From JAUIAS01 sp030425395 (GTDB lineage Bacteria; Pseudomonadota; Alphaproteobacteria; Rhodobacterales; Rhodobacteraceae), in the NCBI GenBank assembly GCA_043553855.1, contig CP121336.1:2604001-2668000 (forward strand): a stretch of DNA of 64,000 nt, in the 5' to 3' direction. The first letter of the stretch is position 1. Each line of letters opens with the position of its first letter. Below the pieces are notes generated by a model, which saw only the letters and a program-made list of their open reading frames with translations, made no database searches and was not told where the DNA came from. Shown here piece after piece: positions 8,461 to 17,565 of the stretch. Both the position numbers and the translations under genes were made by a program.

Positions 8461-9477
8461 ATGGATCAATCACCAACTTATTCCCTGTTCATGGCGACGG
8501 AGGTTGCGTGCCGCATCCTTGGCGTCGATCCGCAGGTGATGCTCGAGACCGCTGGCCTTGGCGGCCTTGCGCCCGGCAGGACCAAGGCGCGGGTGACGGC
8601 GCAGCAGTATTTCGACTGCTGGAACACGATGGAGGTGCTGTCGCCGCGCCCCGATTATGTACCTTATCTGGGCGTTGCGATTTCACGCGGGCCTGTCATT
8701 CCGGTGTTCTTCACGCTGTCCTGCGCGCCGGACATGGAAACCGGCCTCAGGCGTTTGGCGCAGTTCAAGTCGTTGCTGGGTCCGACCGTCATGCGGGTAT
8801 TCCGGGATGGTGATTTGCTGCGGCTGGAATACGACAGCGTTGATGCCCGCGTGCCCATGCCCCCGAGCCTTGGAGCCTTGCAACTCGTTGTCGCGGTCGA
8901 GAATATTCGCGGCGCAGCGGCCCACCACGTGTGTCCGGTTGCCGCGGGCTTCGATGGATCGGAGGAGGAGCGGCGCTTGATCGCCGGTCATCTCGGGATC
9001 ATGCCGGAACGGTCGCATGCCGCCTATGTCGCTTTTTCGCCCGAGGATGCAAAACGCCTCTTCATTTCCGAGAACCCTGCGTTCTGGGCGGATGTAGAAG
9101 CCGACCTGAGGCTTCAGCTGGCGACTCAGAACGACCGTTGGCCGGTTGCCGACCGGGTGCGGGGCGCGCTGGTCGATCTGATGCCCGCGGGGCGCACGGG
9201 AGCCGAGGATGTCACCCTCGCTCTCAGGATCAGCCGCAGCACATTGCAGCGGCGGTTGCGCGAGGAAGGGACATCGTATCAGGAGGTGCTAGACGCTACG
9301 CGGCGAGACATGGCGATCCGGTATCTCACCAAGACCACCCTGCGCGCCGATGAGATCGCGACTGTTCTTGCCTACCGCGATGCCAACAGCTTTTCGCGCA
9401 GCTTCCGTAGGTGGACAGGACAAGCGCCTGTCGCCTTTCGCGAGACGCTGACGCGACAAACAATGGACGCTGGCTAG
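8461..9477 (+). CDS. AraC-family transcriptional regulator (OruR/ArgR-like)
   Basis: This 338-residue protein has an N-terminal Arabinose_bd/DUF4460-type sensing domain (about 15-200). Its C-terminal AraC DNA-binding domain spans about 235-330 and contains two helix-turn-helix units: VTLALRISRSTLQRRLREEG, then ADEIATVLAYRDANSFSRSF followed by RRWTGQAPVAFRE. The layout matches OruR-like regulators. It is transcribed away from the molybdenum hydroxylase genes and probably controls them, perhaps in response to the enzyme's substrate. This regulatory role is inferred from position. Confidence 0.92.
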   Translation: MDQSPTYSLFMATEVACRILGVDPQVMLETAGLGGLAPGRTKARVTAQQYFDCWNTMEVLSPRPDYVPYLGVAISRGPVIPVFFTLSCAPDMETGLRRLAQFKSLLGPTVMRVFRDGDLLRLEYDSVDARVPMPPSLGALQLVVAVENIRGAAAHHVCPVAAGFDGSEEERRLIAGHLGIMPERSHAAYVAFSPEDAKRLFISENPAFWADVEADLRLQLATQNDRWPVADRVRGALVDLMPAGRTGAEDVTLALRISRSTLQRRLREEGTSYQEVLDATRRDMAIRYLTKTTLRADEIATVLAYRDANSFSRSFRRWTGQAPVAFRETLTRQTMDAG

Positions 9478-9961
9478 CCGCTGGATCATTTTTGCGAAGG
9501 GTCTGCAAAAATCCTAAATCCTCCCGGTCTCGGCCGCTGTCACAACCGGCAAACGGGCACAAAACGGTGTTCACCACCCCGCAGGCGGCCATGGGGAAAA
9601 GGAAACCAGATGGGAACCAGAGGCTCATGATGTCGTTCTGAAATCCGTTGGACTTTACCCTGGTTTGTAATCGCAACGAATGGCAGCTTCGACGGGCCGC
9701 GCAGCCGCATCGTGAGCCAAGGCTCGACGTCGGCAGTGCGGACGAAGCCGGTTTTCGTTTTTTTGTTGGCGAGTGACTGCTTCCAGCCCGAAGCGGACGC
9801 GCTTACGAAGCGCAACATCCTTTTTGACGCATCGGCCACTAAGAAACCATTTTCCTAAAGCAGACATCCGGCAGTCTGTGGTGACAGATTGGCTGCTCTA
9901 ATCTGGCAACAATCAGCTTCCTTGAGTATTGTTGATGAGCAACGAGTGAAAGGGGCAGCTG
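9478..9961. other. Non-coding stretch with one hairpin
   Basis: No convincing gene is seen. An 8-bp perfect inverted repeat ATTTTTGC/GCAAAAAT (9488-9495 and 9505-9512, 9-nt loop) starts 11 nt after the araC-like stop and could terminate that gene. The remainder has only short open frames without homologous features. Confidence 0.4.
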
Positions 9962-10861
9962 GTGCAAGGAAAGTGCGCATTCTGTGGTGAACAGGCCAAG
10001 TTGATGCAGAGCCATGTGCTACCTGCCTTTGTTTTTCGGTGGCTTCGTGAGCGCTCTGGGAAAGGAGGCCACATGCGCCACACAGATAAGCCAAATGTCC
10101 GTGTTCAGGACGGTCTAAAGCAACCGTGGTTGTGTGGTGCTTGCGAAGGCCATTTCGGGCAGTATGAGGCAGCTTTTGCTACCAAGGTGTTCCATCCTTG
10201 GCACAGCGGCGATTATCGCATTCCGTATAGGGATTGGATGCTCAAGTTCGCAGTGTCTGTCTCGTGGCGCGTCCTGAAATATGCGCGCGGAAGGAACCCA
10301 GCCGCCTCTTACAGCGAGGAACAGGAGCGCCTCATGGACGAAGCAGAGGTGCGTTGGCGGGCTTTTCTGAACGGAGAAGTGCCGCATCCTGACAAATTCG
10401 AGCAGCATCTGTTGATCTTTGACTTCGTCAAGAAAACGTCATTTGATGATCTGCCAAAAAACTTCAACCGTTTCATGACTGGCGCGGTTACCTTAGACAT
10501 TGTCGGCTCGGACAAGTCGCTGATGACCTTCGCGAAGCTGGGCCGGTTCATGATCTTTGGGATAGTCCAGAAGGGCCCGAACCGCTGGGAAGGGACCAAG
10601 TTGCACGTCCGGGACGGACTGCTGAAACCGGGTAGATTCGTTATACCGGCAGGTCTGAATGACCTTTTCCGTCAAAAAGCCAACATCGTCAGCACCGCCA
10701 TGGCAGAGGTGTCAGATATACAGCGCGCGAAAATCGACAAGAGTATAGAAGAAAACCTCGACGCATTTTCTTTGTCGGATCAGTTTGCCTCAATCATGGC
10801 GGATGCCGACATGTTTGGCGTGGACGCAGTGATTTCTAAGAATTCGATAGACAAGTCATAG
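9962..10861 (+). CDS. Uncharacterised protein with N-terminal treble-clef/HNH-like zinc site
   Basis: The 299-residue protein starts at GTG (AAAGGGG lies upstream). Its N-terminus has CAFCG followed by an SHVLPAFVFRWL segment and then WLCGACEGHFGQYE. The Cys-x2-Cys ... Ser-His ... Cys-x2-Cys arrangement resembles an HNH-like zinc ribbon, although a full His-Asn-His set is not evident. The remainder (YRIPYRDWMLKFAVSVSWRV and onward) is alpha/beta without a recognised domain. Base composition and isolation between core genes suggest an accessory gene. It could be a nuclease or stand-alone defence protein, but nothing in the sequence proves that. Confidence 0.65.
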   Translation: MQGKCAFCGEQAKLMQSHVLPAFVFRWLRERSGKGGHMRHTDKPNVRVQDGLKQPWLCGACEGHFGQYEAAFATKVFHPWHSGDYRIPYRDWMLKFAVSVSWRVLKYARGRNPAASYSEEQERLMDEAEVRWRAFLNGEVPHPDKFEQHLLIFDFVKKTSFDDLPKNFNRFMTGAVTLDIVGSDKSLMTFAKLGRFMIFGIVQKGPNRWEGTKLHVRDGLLKPGRFVIPAGLNDLFRQKANIVSTAMAEVSDIQRAKIDKSIEENLDAFSLSDQFASIMADADMFGVDAVISKNSIDKS

Positions 10862-11240
10862 CGCACCAAACGCGTGTCTGCACTGCTACCAGTCGAACAT
10901 TCTCAAACAGGCTCCCGCTGTCAACGTAGGCTTCTGCACGTGGCGCTTTAGCGAGAAAACTCAACCTCATGTGAATCGGTCATAACTTTGCAAAGCCCTC
11001 TCCCTGCGCTTAGACGCCCTCCCTGCCCTTAGCCGACATTGGTACCGTTCGCAGCATCTGGAACTCTGGGCTCATTCCTGCCGCCCGCCGAAGGATGTGC
11101 GAAGGGCCGCTCAGGCCCGCAAGTGTTGGGCACGATTGTTCCGTCATTCAATCTGGAAGCTTCGCCGATGCTATGCCATCGTGGGGCCGGGCGTGCCGGA
11201 GGGCGGTGCTGCGGTATGGCTTTGGAAAGAGACCTCCCCT
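10862..11240. other. Non-coding stretch before EamA gene
   Basis: No gene is supported. A frame open from 11097 continues into the EamA gene, but its first 48 residues are Arg/Trp/Cys-rich and unlike any EamA N-terminus. Two nearly matching pyrimidine-rich segments (CCCTCTCCCTGC and CCCTCCCTGCCC) occur near 10997-11030. Confidence 0.3.
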
Positions 11241-12107
11241 ATGGATTCGACACATCTCCTTCGGCTGGCGGGCATTGTGTTTGTCGCGGTGTCCTGTGTG
11301 GTCATCGGGGACACTGCCGGCAAGCTGCTGACCGCGCGTGGGGTTGATCCGTTTTTCATCGCGTGGACGCGGTTTGCGCTGGCGGCGGTGGTGCTGTTGC
11401 CATTCAGCGGGCTGGCGCTGCGCGAGCTGCCGGATTTGCGGGACTGGCGGGTGTTGGTGCGCGGGGCGTTCATCGCGGCGGGTATCTCCTGCATCCTGAC
11501 GGCCCTGCGCACGGAGCCGATTGCCAATGTCTTTGGGGCGTTCTTTGTCGGGCCTGTTGTCTCTTATGTTCTGGCGGTCGTGTTTCTGGGCGAGACGCCG
11601 TCGCGCAGTCGCGGCCTGCTTCTGGGGCTGGGGTTTGTTGGCGTGCTGCTTGTCGTGAAGCCCGGTTTCGGCGCATCTGTGGGCATGGTTTTTGCGCTGG
11701 CGGCGGGGGGGTTTTACGGCGCGTATCTGATGATGACGCGGGTTGTCGCGGGGGTGTATCGGCCCCGGTTCCTGCTGATGTCGCAGCTCATCGTCGGGTC
11801 GGTGCTGCTGACGCCCTTTGGTCTGAGCGTGGATATGCCCGATTTGGGGCTGCCGGTTCTGGCGCTGATCGGCCTGAGCGCGCTTGGCTCGGCCTGTGGT
11901 AATTTTCTTCTGGTGGTGGCCAGCAAGTCCGCCGAAGCCAGCCTGATTGCACCGCTGGTCTATAGTCAGTTGTTTTCGGCGACGGTGGCGGGGTTTTTCG
12001 TCTTTGGCGACTGGCCGGATGTTTTTGCCTTGGCCGGGCTTGTGCTGATCGCGGTTTCGGGGTTCGGGTCGTTGTTCGTTCACCAAAAACAGGCACGCCC
12101 GGCCTAA
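11241..12107 (+). CDS. EamA/DMT-family transporter
   Basis: This 288-residue protein has ten hydrophobic helices arranged as two EamA repeats, the standard drug/metabolite transporter size. The start at 11241 (MDSTHLLRLAGIVFVAVSCV) puts helix 1 in the right place; a longer frame from 11097 adds an unlikely leader. Typical elements are WTRFALAAVVLLPF in helix 2 and ARKPGF-like loops between helices. Such carriers export amino acids, nucleosides or drugs. Nothing in the flanking genes suggests the substrate. A second, distantly related EamA gene lies at 27179-28096. Confidence 0.9.
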   Translation: MDSTHLLRLAGIVFVAVSCVVIGDTAGKLLTARGVDPFFIAWTRFALAAVVLLPFSGLALRELPDLRDWRVLVRGAFIAAGISCILTALRTEPIANVFGAFFVGPVVSYVLAVVFLGETPSRSRGLLLGLGFVGVLLVVKPGFGASVGMVFALAAGGFYGAYLMMTRVVAGVYRPRFLLMSQLIVGSVLLTPFGLSVDMPDLGLPVLALIGLSALGSACGNFLLVVASKSAEASLIAPLVYSQLFSATVAGFFVFGDWPDVFALAGLVLIAVSGFGSLFVHQKQARPA

Positions 12108-12261
12108 GGTGCGTTTCGTGTTCGGTGGGGTTTTCAACGCGATGGAATTCCCCATTGTCCGTGCTAGTGTCCGGGGAGCCTGTCGGGAGAAAACCATGAA
12201 GACCATCAAATGCGATCAACGCCGGATCTGTCGGTTCAGTTCCTCACTTGGGTTTGACTGA

Positions 12262-13227
12262 TTGACCCGGATCACGCCCTCTCCCGAACTTGCGGCTATC
12301 GTGCGGCGCTGGCTTCGTTCCTATGCATCCGGCGACAAGGAGGCAGTGGTCAACTTGTTCTCGGACGATGTATCCTTGGGGTATATCGGGACATCTCACG
12401 ACGAGATTTGGTTTGACGACACGCTTCGGCGCGGGATGCCCAGCTATATGGACGACATCCCAAACTTCACTTGGAAACGTGATAATTTTCGCGGTTTTGA
12501 ATGCGGTGATCTCGGCTGGGTGGAGTGCAACGCCGACGTGTCTCTGGACAATGGCATGGACGGCACCTTCCGAAGCACGTTCATTCTGCATCTTGAGAAA
12601 GGACTGTGGAAAATTGTGCATGTTCACAATTCCAGCCCTGTTTCGAACATGCAGACGATGGGGTATGAATCGCGCGGCATCGAAGACTTGCTCGACGCGG
12701 CGCTCGCCGCGCCAACCAACCTGCCCAAGGCCGGTATTGCCACGATAATGTTCACCGATATCGCCGATAGCACGGTGATTGCCGAAACGATCGGCGATGC
12801 GCGATGGTCGATCGAGGTCAAGTCCCATCTGAAAACCGTGAGCGGCATTGTTGCTGAGCATCAGGGCGTGGTTATAAAATCCCTTGGCGATGGCACCATG
12901 TCGTCATTCCAATCGGCCCGCGCCGCCCTTTTGGCCGCCAAGGCGCTTCAGCATGCAATGGAGCAGACGGCGAGTGAGCCGCAACTGCGGATCCGTATCG
13001 GTCTGCATACGGGCGATCTCATTGAACAGGACGGGGATATGTTTGGAACCGTCGTTAACAAGGCGGCGCGCATTGCATCGGTGGCCCATCCGGGCGAAAT
13101 CCGTTTGAGCGACGCGACCAAGATCATGGTGGGCGGTTCGGATCTGGCTTTTGACAGTCCGGTCACGGTGTCTCTGAAGGGGCTGGACGGAGAACACACG
13201 CTTTATCGACTGGAGTGGAAGGCCTGA
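12262..13227 (+). CDS. SnoaL/NTF2-like domain fused to class III adenylate/guanylate cyclase
   Basis: This 321-residue protein begins at TTG directly after an in-frame stop; a GTG at 12301 is the alternative start. Residues about 8-125 form an NTF2/SnoaL-like fold (RRWLRSYASGDKEAVVNLFS ... GLWKIVHVHNS). Residues about 155-320 are a class III nucleotidyl cyclase. The catalytic residues are visible: metal-binding Asp166 (MFTDIADS) and Asp210 (SLGDG), substrate-selecting Lys206 and Asp259, and transition-state Asn266 and Arg270 (VVNKAARI). The Lys/Asp pair favours ATP and hence cAMP. No membrane segment is present. The SnoaL-like part may sense a small ligand. A collinear paralogue lies on the island at 45437-46405. 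Confidence 0.9.
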   Translation: MTRITPSPELAAIVRRWLRSYASGDKEAVVNLFSDDVSLGYIGTSHDEIWFDDTLRRGMPSYMDDIPNFTWKRDNFRGFECGDLGWVECNADVSLDNGMDGTFRSTFILHLEKGLWKIVHVHNSSPVSNMQTMGYESRGIEDLLDAALAAPTNLPKAGIATIMFTDIADSTVIAETIGDARWSIEVKSHLKTVSGIVAEHQGVVIKSLGDGTMSSFQSARAALLAAKALQHAMEQTASEPQLRIRIGLHTGDLIEQDGDMFGTVVNKAARIASVAHPGEIRLSDATKIMVGGSDLAFDSPVTVSLKGLDGEHTLYRLEWKA

Positions 13228-13335
13228 CGTGACCGCAGTTGCAGACGCGCGCGGCTTGCTCGGCCTTGCGGCCGCTTGGGGCTGAATGAGGGCAGGGGGC
13301 AATGATGGGTGCATCGTGGCCCGCGCTGTTTCCGG

Positions 13336-13371
13336 CCCGGTCGGGCGCGCGCGGGGCGCGCCCATTCCGGG
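13336..13371. terminator. GC-rich hairpin between convergent genes
   Basis: An 8-bp perfect stem GGGCGCGC/GCGCGCCC (13343-13350 with 13356-13363) is flanked by an outer CCCGG/CCGGG pair. It lies just before the 3' end of the minus-strand MBL gene and 100 nt past the cyclase stop. This position suits a bidirectional terminator, but there is no T-tract. Confidence 0.35.
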
Positions 13372-13377
13372 GGGTGG

Positions 13378-14301
13378 CTACGCGCCTTCGGGCACAAAGC
13401 GGTAGCTGTCGCCCTTGCGCTCGACCCGGCCGATGCCGTTGCCGGGGAGGTGATAGCCGATCAGGCGCATCTGGTCCGTGGCCAGTTGATCCAGTAGGGA
13501 TTGCCGCGTGCGGACCGCTGTTTCGGCGTCCTGATCCGACCCCGAGGCCCATTGCGGGCGGGCAAAGGCCACATGCCCGTTGCCGATGCTGTCACCCACC
13601 ACCATCAGGCCTTCGCTGCCGTTGCGCAATTCGAACGCCATGTGGCCGGGCGTATGGCCATAGCTGGCGCGCGCGGCGACACCGGGCAGGATTTCGGCAC
13701 CGTCGTCAAAGAACACGAGGTTTTCCTCGATCGCCTCAAGACGCCGCTGTGCCCCAACTGCAAAGGAGGCCCGGTCTGCGCCGATCTCATCCACGGTGTT
13801 GGGGTTGGTCCAGTAATCCCATTCCGCCTGACCGATCATATGCTGGGCGTTGTAGAACATTGCATCGTCGAAATCGTCCAGAACGCCCCACAGGTGGTCG
13901 GGGTGCGCGTGAGTAAACACCACATGCGTAACGTCATCGGGGGCGATCCCCACGGTGTCCAGTGCATCGATCAGCTGGCCCGCGCTGTCCTGAAACGCAT
14001 GGCCCGCGCCGGTATCGAACAGAACCACCCGATCGCCCTGACGCATCACGGTGACGTTGCAGGGCGGGGTCATCTGGTCCAGCCCGTCCAGCCCAAATTC
14101 GGCCAGAACGCCCGGCAGTTCATCCTGGGGCATCGTCCCGAGCAGGAAGCTGGTGGGCAGGGTCAGATTGCCATCCGAGACGCTGAATATCTCCATGTCA
14201 CCCATGGTGACCGAAGCCGCCGCCCAGCGGGCTGGCAAAAGCGTTGCAGCCCCGATAGCCGCAGTTCCGGTTTGCAGGAAAGAACGTCTCGTCTGTCGCA
14301 T
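13378..14301 (-). CDS. Tat-exported MBL-fold metallo-hydrolase
   Basis: This 307-residue protein starts with a twin-arginine signal (RRSFLQTGTAAIGAATLLPA), so it is predicted to be periplasmic. The metallo-beta-lactamase metal-binding motif HxHxDH appears as THAHPDH, followed by later histidines in YGHTPGHMAF and an aspartate in VVGDSIGNGH. The start at 14301 is preferred over an upstream ATG (14322) because GAGGAT precedes it and the Tat motif then lies at the usual position. Family members include lactonases, sulfatases and hydrolases; the substrate is unknown. It is convergent with the cyclase gene. Confidence 0.88.
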   Translation of the reverse strand: MRQTRRSFLQTGTAAIGAATLLPARWAAASVTMGDMEIFSVSDGNLTLPTSFLLGTMPQDELPGVLAEFGLDGLDQMTPPCNVTVMRQGDRVVLFDTGAGHAFQDSAGQLIDALDTVGIAPDDVTHVVFTHAHPDHLWGVLDDFDDAMFYNAQHMIGQAEWDYWTNPNTVDEIGADRASFAVGAQRRLEAIEENLVFFDDGAEILPGVAARASYGHTPGHMAFELRNGSEGLMVVGDSIGNGHVAFARPQWASGSDQDAETAVRTRQSLLDQLATDQMRLIGYHLPGNGIGRVERKGDSYRFVPEGA

Positions 14302-14399
14302 GTCATCCTCACGTATTACCATTCATGAATTTGATAGCATGACGAGGCCGGGCAGGGCTAGAGGTTGTGCAACGAAAGCAGCGAAAGGGGGCAAGGCCC

Positions 14400-15134
14400 A
14401 TGCGCATCGGGTTTGTCGGGACGGGGACGATTGCATCGGCGGTGATCGAAGGGATCGCAGCAGACGGCCACCAGATCACTGTTTCGCGGCGCAGCGCGAC
14501 CCGGTCCGGGGCTTTGGCCGCGCGGTTTGACAGCGTCACCGTGGCTGACAATCAGCAGGTTATCGACAACAGCGATGTTGTTGTTCTGGGCCTGATGGCG
14601 GATCAGGCGGCTGACATTCTGGGCGGGCTGACGCTGCGCGCCGATCAGCAGGTGATTTCGCTGATGGCGGGCGCGTCTCTGGAGGCGGTGACGCGGCTGG
14701 TCGCCCCGGCGCGGGCGGTGGCGGTGATGATCCCCTTTCCGGCGATTGCGCAGGGTGGGTCGCCCATTTTGCTGCGTGGCGATGCGGGGCTGGTGCGGGA
14801 GCTTTTCGGGGCGCGAAACACGATTTTCGAACTGGGCAGTGACGCGGAACTGGATGCGTACATGTGTGCACAGGCGGTTTTGTCGCCGGCGCTCAGGCTG
14901 GTGGATGATGCGGCGGACTGGGCGGGGGCGCGGGGGGCTGACCGCGCCGAGGCCGAGGCGTTTCTGCGGCTGTTGGTGGGCTCCAGCCTGCTGGGGTCCG
15001 AAACCGGGCCGATGCTGGCGGCGCTGGACACGCCGGGGGGATACAACCAACGGCTGCGCAATCACATGGTGAGCGCCGGACTGACAGGTGATCTGCGCGC
15101 GGGGCTGGATGAATTGGCCGGTGACGGGTCGTGA
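14400..15134 (+). CDS. Pyrroline-5-carboxylate reductase-like NAD(P)-dependent oxidoreductase
   Basis: This 244-residue protein has an N-terminal Rossmann motif (MRIGFVGTGTIASAVIEGIA) and a dimerisation domain ending in a P5CR-like TPGGYNQRLRNHM segment. The latter resembles the conserved substrate-loop region of ProC. It is about 20-30 residues shorter than typical ProC, so proline synthesis is not certain; it may act on a related cyclic imine. The start is at 14400, preceded by a purine-rich AAAGGGGG run. It is followed by a BisC-like molybdoenzyme and a flavoenzyme of the N-methylproline demethylase type, a setting that suggests methylated-amine or betaine metabolism. Confidence 0.75.
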   Translation: MRIGFVGTGTIASAVIEGIAADGHQITVSRRSATRSGALAARFDSVTVADNQQVIDNSDVVVLGLMADQAADILGGLTLRADQQVISLMAGASLEAVTRLVAPARAVAVMIPFPAIAQGGSPILLRGDAGLVRELFGARNTIFELGSDAELDAYMCAQAVLSPALRLVDDAADWAGARGADRAEAEAFLRLLVGSSLLGSETGPMLAALDTPGGYNQRLRNHMVSAGLTGDLRAGLDELAGDGS

Positions 15135-15216
15135 ACCCGTGGCCGATTGTGCGGTGCGGATGGTGGTGCTAGCGTTGCGGGGGTGTTGACCCGTGTGAAT
15201 TGCTAGGAGACCCTCA

Positions 15217-17469
15217 ATGGCCGACGGAACCACAAGACAGACGCGGGTAACCACAAGCCACTGGGGCGCTTTCGAGGTTGAAACCGACGGCGACCGGATC
15301 GTTGCCACCCGTCCTTTTGCCGAGGATCCGAACCCGCCGCGCATCCCTGACATCCTGCCCGCCGCCGTGCATCACGCAAGCCGCGTGGCGCGTCCGTCGA
15401 TCCGCGCCGGGTGGTTGAAGGATCGCAGCAGGCAGGGGCGCGGGCACGAGGATTTTGTCGAACTGCCGTGGGATGAGGCGCTGGATATTGCGGCGCAGGA
15501 AATCGCGCGCATTCGCGGCACCCACGGGAACGAAGCGATTTTTGGCGGGTCCTATGGCTGGAGTTCGGCGGGGCGGTTCCACCATGCCCAAAGCCAGGTG
15601 CACCGGTTTCTGAATTCCATCGGTGGCTATGTGGCGTCTTTCGGCAGCTATTCCACCGGATGCGCCCAGTCCATCATGCCGCATGTGTTCGGGATCAATT
15701 TCCTCAAGATGCTGTATGAGCATCAGGACGGCTGGCAGGCGATCCACGATTATACCGAAACGCTGGTCATGTTCGGCGGCATCAATCCCAAGAACGCGCA
15801 GGTCAGCATGGGCGGGATCACCCGGCATGAAACGGCTAGCTGGTTCGACCGCTTCGCCGCCAAGGGCATGACCCGCGTCAATATCGGCCCGCAGCGCGGC
15901 GATGCCCCCGAAGGCTGTGACTGGATCCCGGTGCGGCCGGGATCGGACACGGCGTTCATGCTGGCGCTCGCACATGTGCTGGAAAGCGAGGGGCTGGCCG
16001 ATCAGGATTTCCTCGGGCGCTATTGCATGGGCTATGCCCGGTTCCGCCCTTATCTGATGGGCGAAACCGACGGTCAGCCCAAGACGCCGGAATGGGCCGC
16101 GCCGCTGTGCGGGGCCGATCCGCAGGTGATCCGTGACCTTGCCCGACGTATGGCGCGCACGCGCACGCTGATCACTGTGGCGTGGTCGCTGCAGCGCGCC
16201 GAACACGGCGAACAGCCCTATTGGATGTCGGCGGTTCTGGCCGCGATGCTGGGCCAGATCGGATTGCCGGGGGGCGGTGTGGGTTATGGCTATGGCGCGA
16301 TTGGCGGGGTTGGCAAATCCCTGATCGGAATGCGCGGAATGACGTTTTCGCAGTTGGAGAACCCGGTCAAGACGGTCATTCCCGTGGCCCGGATCGGGGA
16401 TATGCTGCGCAACCCCGGCCAGCTTTATGATTTCAACGGGCGCCGCCAGCCCTATCCCGATATCCGTCTGGTATATTGGGCCGGGGGCAATCCCTATCAC
16501 CATCATCAGGATCTCAATGCGCTGCACGAGGCGTGGAAAACCCCCGAGACGGTGATCGTGAACGAACCCTGGTGGACCGCCACGGCAAAGCGCGCGGATA
16601 TCGTGTTTCCGGCCACGACACCCTATGAGCGCGAGGATATCGGGCGGTCGAACATGGATGACTACCTGTTTCACATGCCGCAGCTGATCCCTCCGGTGGG
16701 CGAGGCGCGCGATGACTATGACATTTTTGCCGGGCTTGCCGCGCGGATCGGTGCGGGAGATGTCTTTACCGAGGGGCGCACGTCGGGCGAATGGATTCCG
16801 CAACTCTATGCGGAATACCGTCAACTTGCTGCCACGCAGGGCATCGAGGTGCCAGATCTGGACGGGCTGCGTGCGATGAACTGGATGCGCCTGCCGATCC
16901 AAGACCCCGAACCCAACAAGACGTTGTTTGCGCCGTTTCGCGATGATCCTGAGGGCGCGGCGCTGGGCACGCCATCGGGTCGGATCGAGATATTCTCGGA
17001 GACGATTGCGGGGTTCGGTTATGACGATTGTCCGGGGCACCCGGTCTGGCTGCCTCCGTCGGAATGGCTGGGGGCTGCCACGCAGGCGGCCCCGCTGCAC
17101 CTTGTGTCGCCGCAACCGGGCGACAAGCTGCACAGCCAGTTGGAGGCCGCCCTCGCCGATGTGGAGGGCGCACGCCCCGAACGCGTGCTGATCCATCCCG
17201 AGGATGCCGCATCGCGCGGCATTGCCACGGGTGACATCGTGCGCGTGTTCAATGCGCGCGGGGCGTGTCGCGCGCGGGCGGTTGTCTCGGAGGATATCCT
17301 GCGCGGTGTCGTGGCCTTGCCCACCGGGGCGTGGCTGGGTGATCCGGGCGGCAATATCGACCCGCATGGCAACCCCAATGTCCTGACACGGGACGTGGGC
17401 ACGTCGCGGCTGGGGCAGGGGTGCAGCGCCCATACCGCGTTGGTCGAGGTGGCCCTCGGAGAGGCGTGA
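15217..17469 (+). CDS. Molybdopterin-guanine-dinucleotide S-/N-oxide reductase (BisC/TorA/DMSO-reductase type), cytoplasmic
   Basis: This 750-residue enzyme shows the full DMSO-reductase-family layout. The N-terminal part contains GGSYGWSSAGRFHHAQSQ. The SFGSYSTGCAQ segment includes Ser146, the probable molybdenum ligand. MGD-binding loops include GGINPKNAQVSMGG, YWAGGNPYHHHQDL and ADIVFPATTPYERED. A C-terminal cap with TGDIVRVFNARGACRARAVV follows. There is no N-terminal Fe-S cluster motif and no Tat signal, so it resembles cytoplasmic BisC more than periplasmic DmsA/TorA. It could reduce biotin sulfoxide, methionine sulfoxide, DMSO or TMAO. AGGAG lies upstream of the ATG. Confidence 0.9.
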   Translation: MADGTTRQTRVTTSHWGAFEVETDGDRIVATRPFAEDPNPPRIPDILPAAVHHASRVARPSIRAGWLKDRSRQGRGHEDFVELPWDEALDIAAQEIARIRGTHGNEAIFGGSYGWSSAGRFHHAQSQVHRFLNSIGGYVASFGSYSTGCAQSIMPHVFGINFLKMLYEHQDGWQAIHDYTETLVMFGGINPKNAQVSMGGITRHETASWFDRFAAKGMTRVNIGPQRGDAPEGCDWIPVRPGSDTAFMLALAHVLESEGLADQDFLGRYCMGYARFRPYLMGETDGQPKTPEWAAPLCGADPQVIRDLARRMARTRTLITVAWSLQRAEHGEQPYWMSAVLAAMLGQIGLPGGGVGYGYGAIGGVGKSLIGMRGMTFSQLENPVKTVIPVARIGDMLRNPGQLYDFNGRRQPYPDIRLVYWAGGNPYHHHQDLNALHEAWKTPETVIVNEPWWTATAKRADIVFPATTPYEREDIGRSNMDDYLFHMPQLIPPVGEARDDYDIFAGLAARIGAGDVFTEGRTSGEWIPQLYAEYRQLAATQGIEVPDLDGLRAMNWMRLPIQDPEPNKTLFAPFRDDPEGAALGTPSGRIEIFSETIAGFGYDDCPGHPVWLPPSEWLGAATQAAPLHLVSPQPGDKLHSQLEAALADVEGARPERVLIHPEDAASRGIATGDIVRVFNARGACRARAVVSEDILRGVVALPTGAWLGDPGGNIDPHGNPNVLTRDVGTSRLGQGCSAHTALVEVALGEA

Positions 17470-17565
17470 TCGCACCGCATCACCGATGCGGATTGCGCGG
17501 TTGCGATCATCCGCCAAGGGTAAGGGCCGGGACGAAGAGGCCATAGCAAAGAGCAGGAATGGACT

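Noticed and set aside
11097..11240. N-terminal extension of the EamA transporter
   Set aside because: The 48 extra residues are Arg/Trp/Cys-rich and lack transporter character; the ATG at 11241 gives a normal-length protein.
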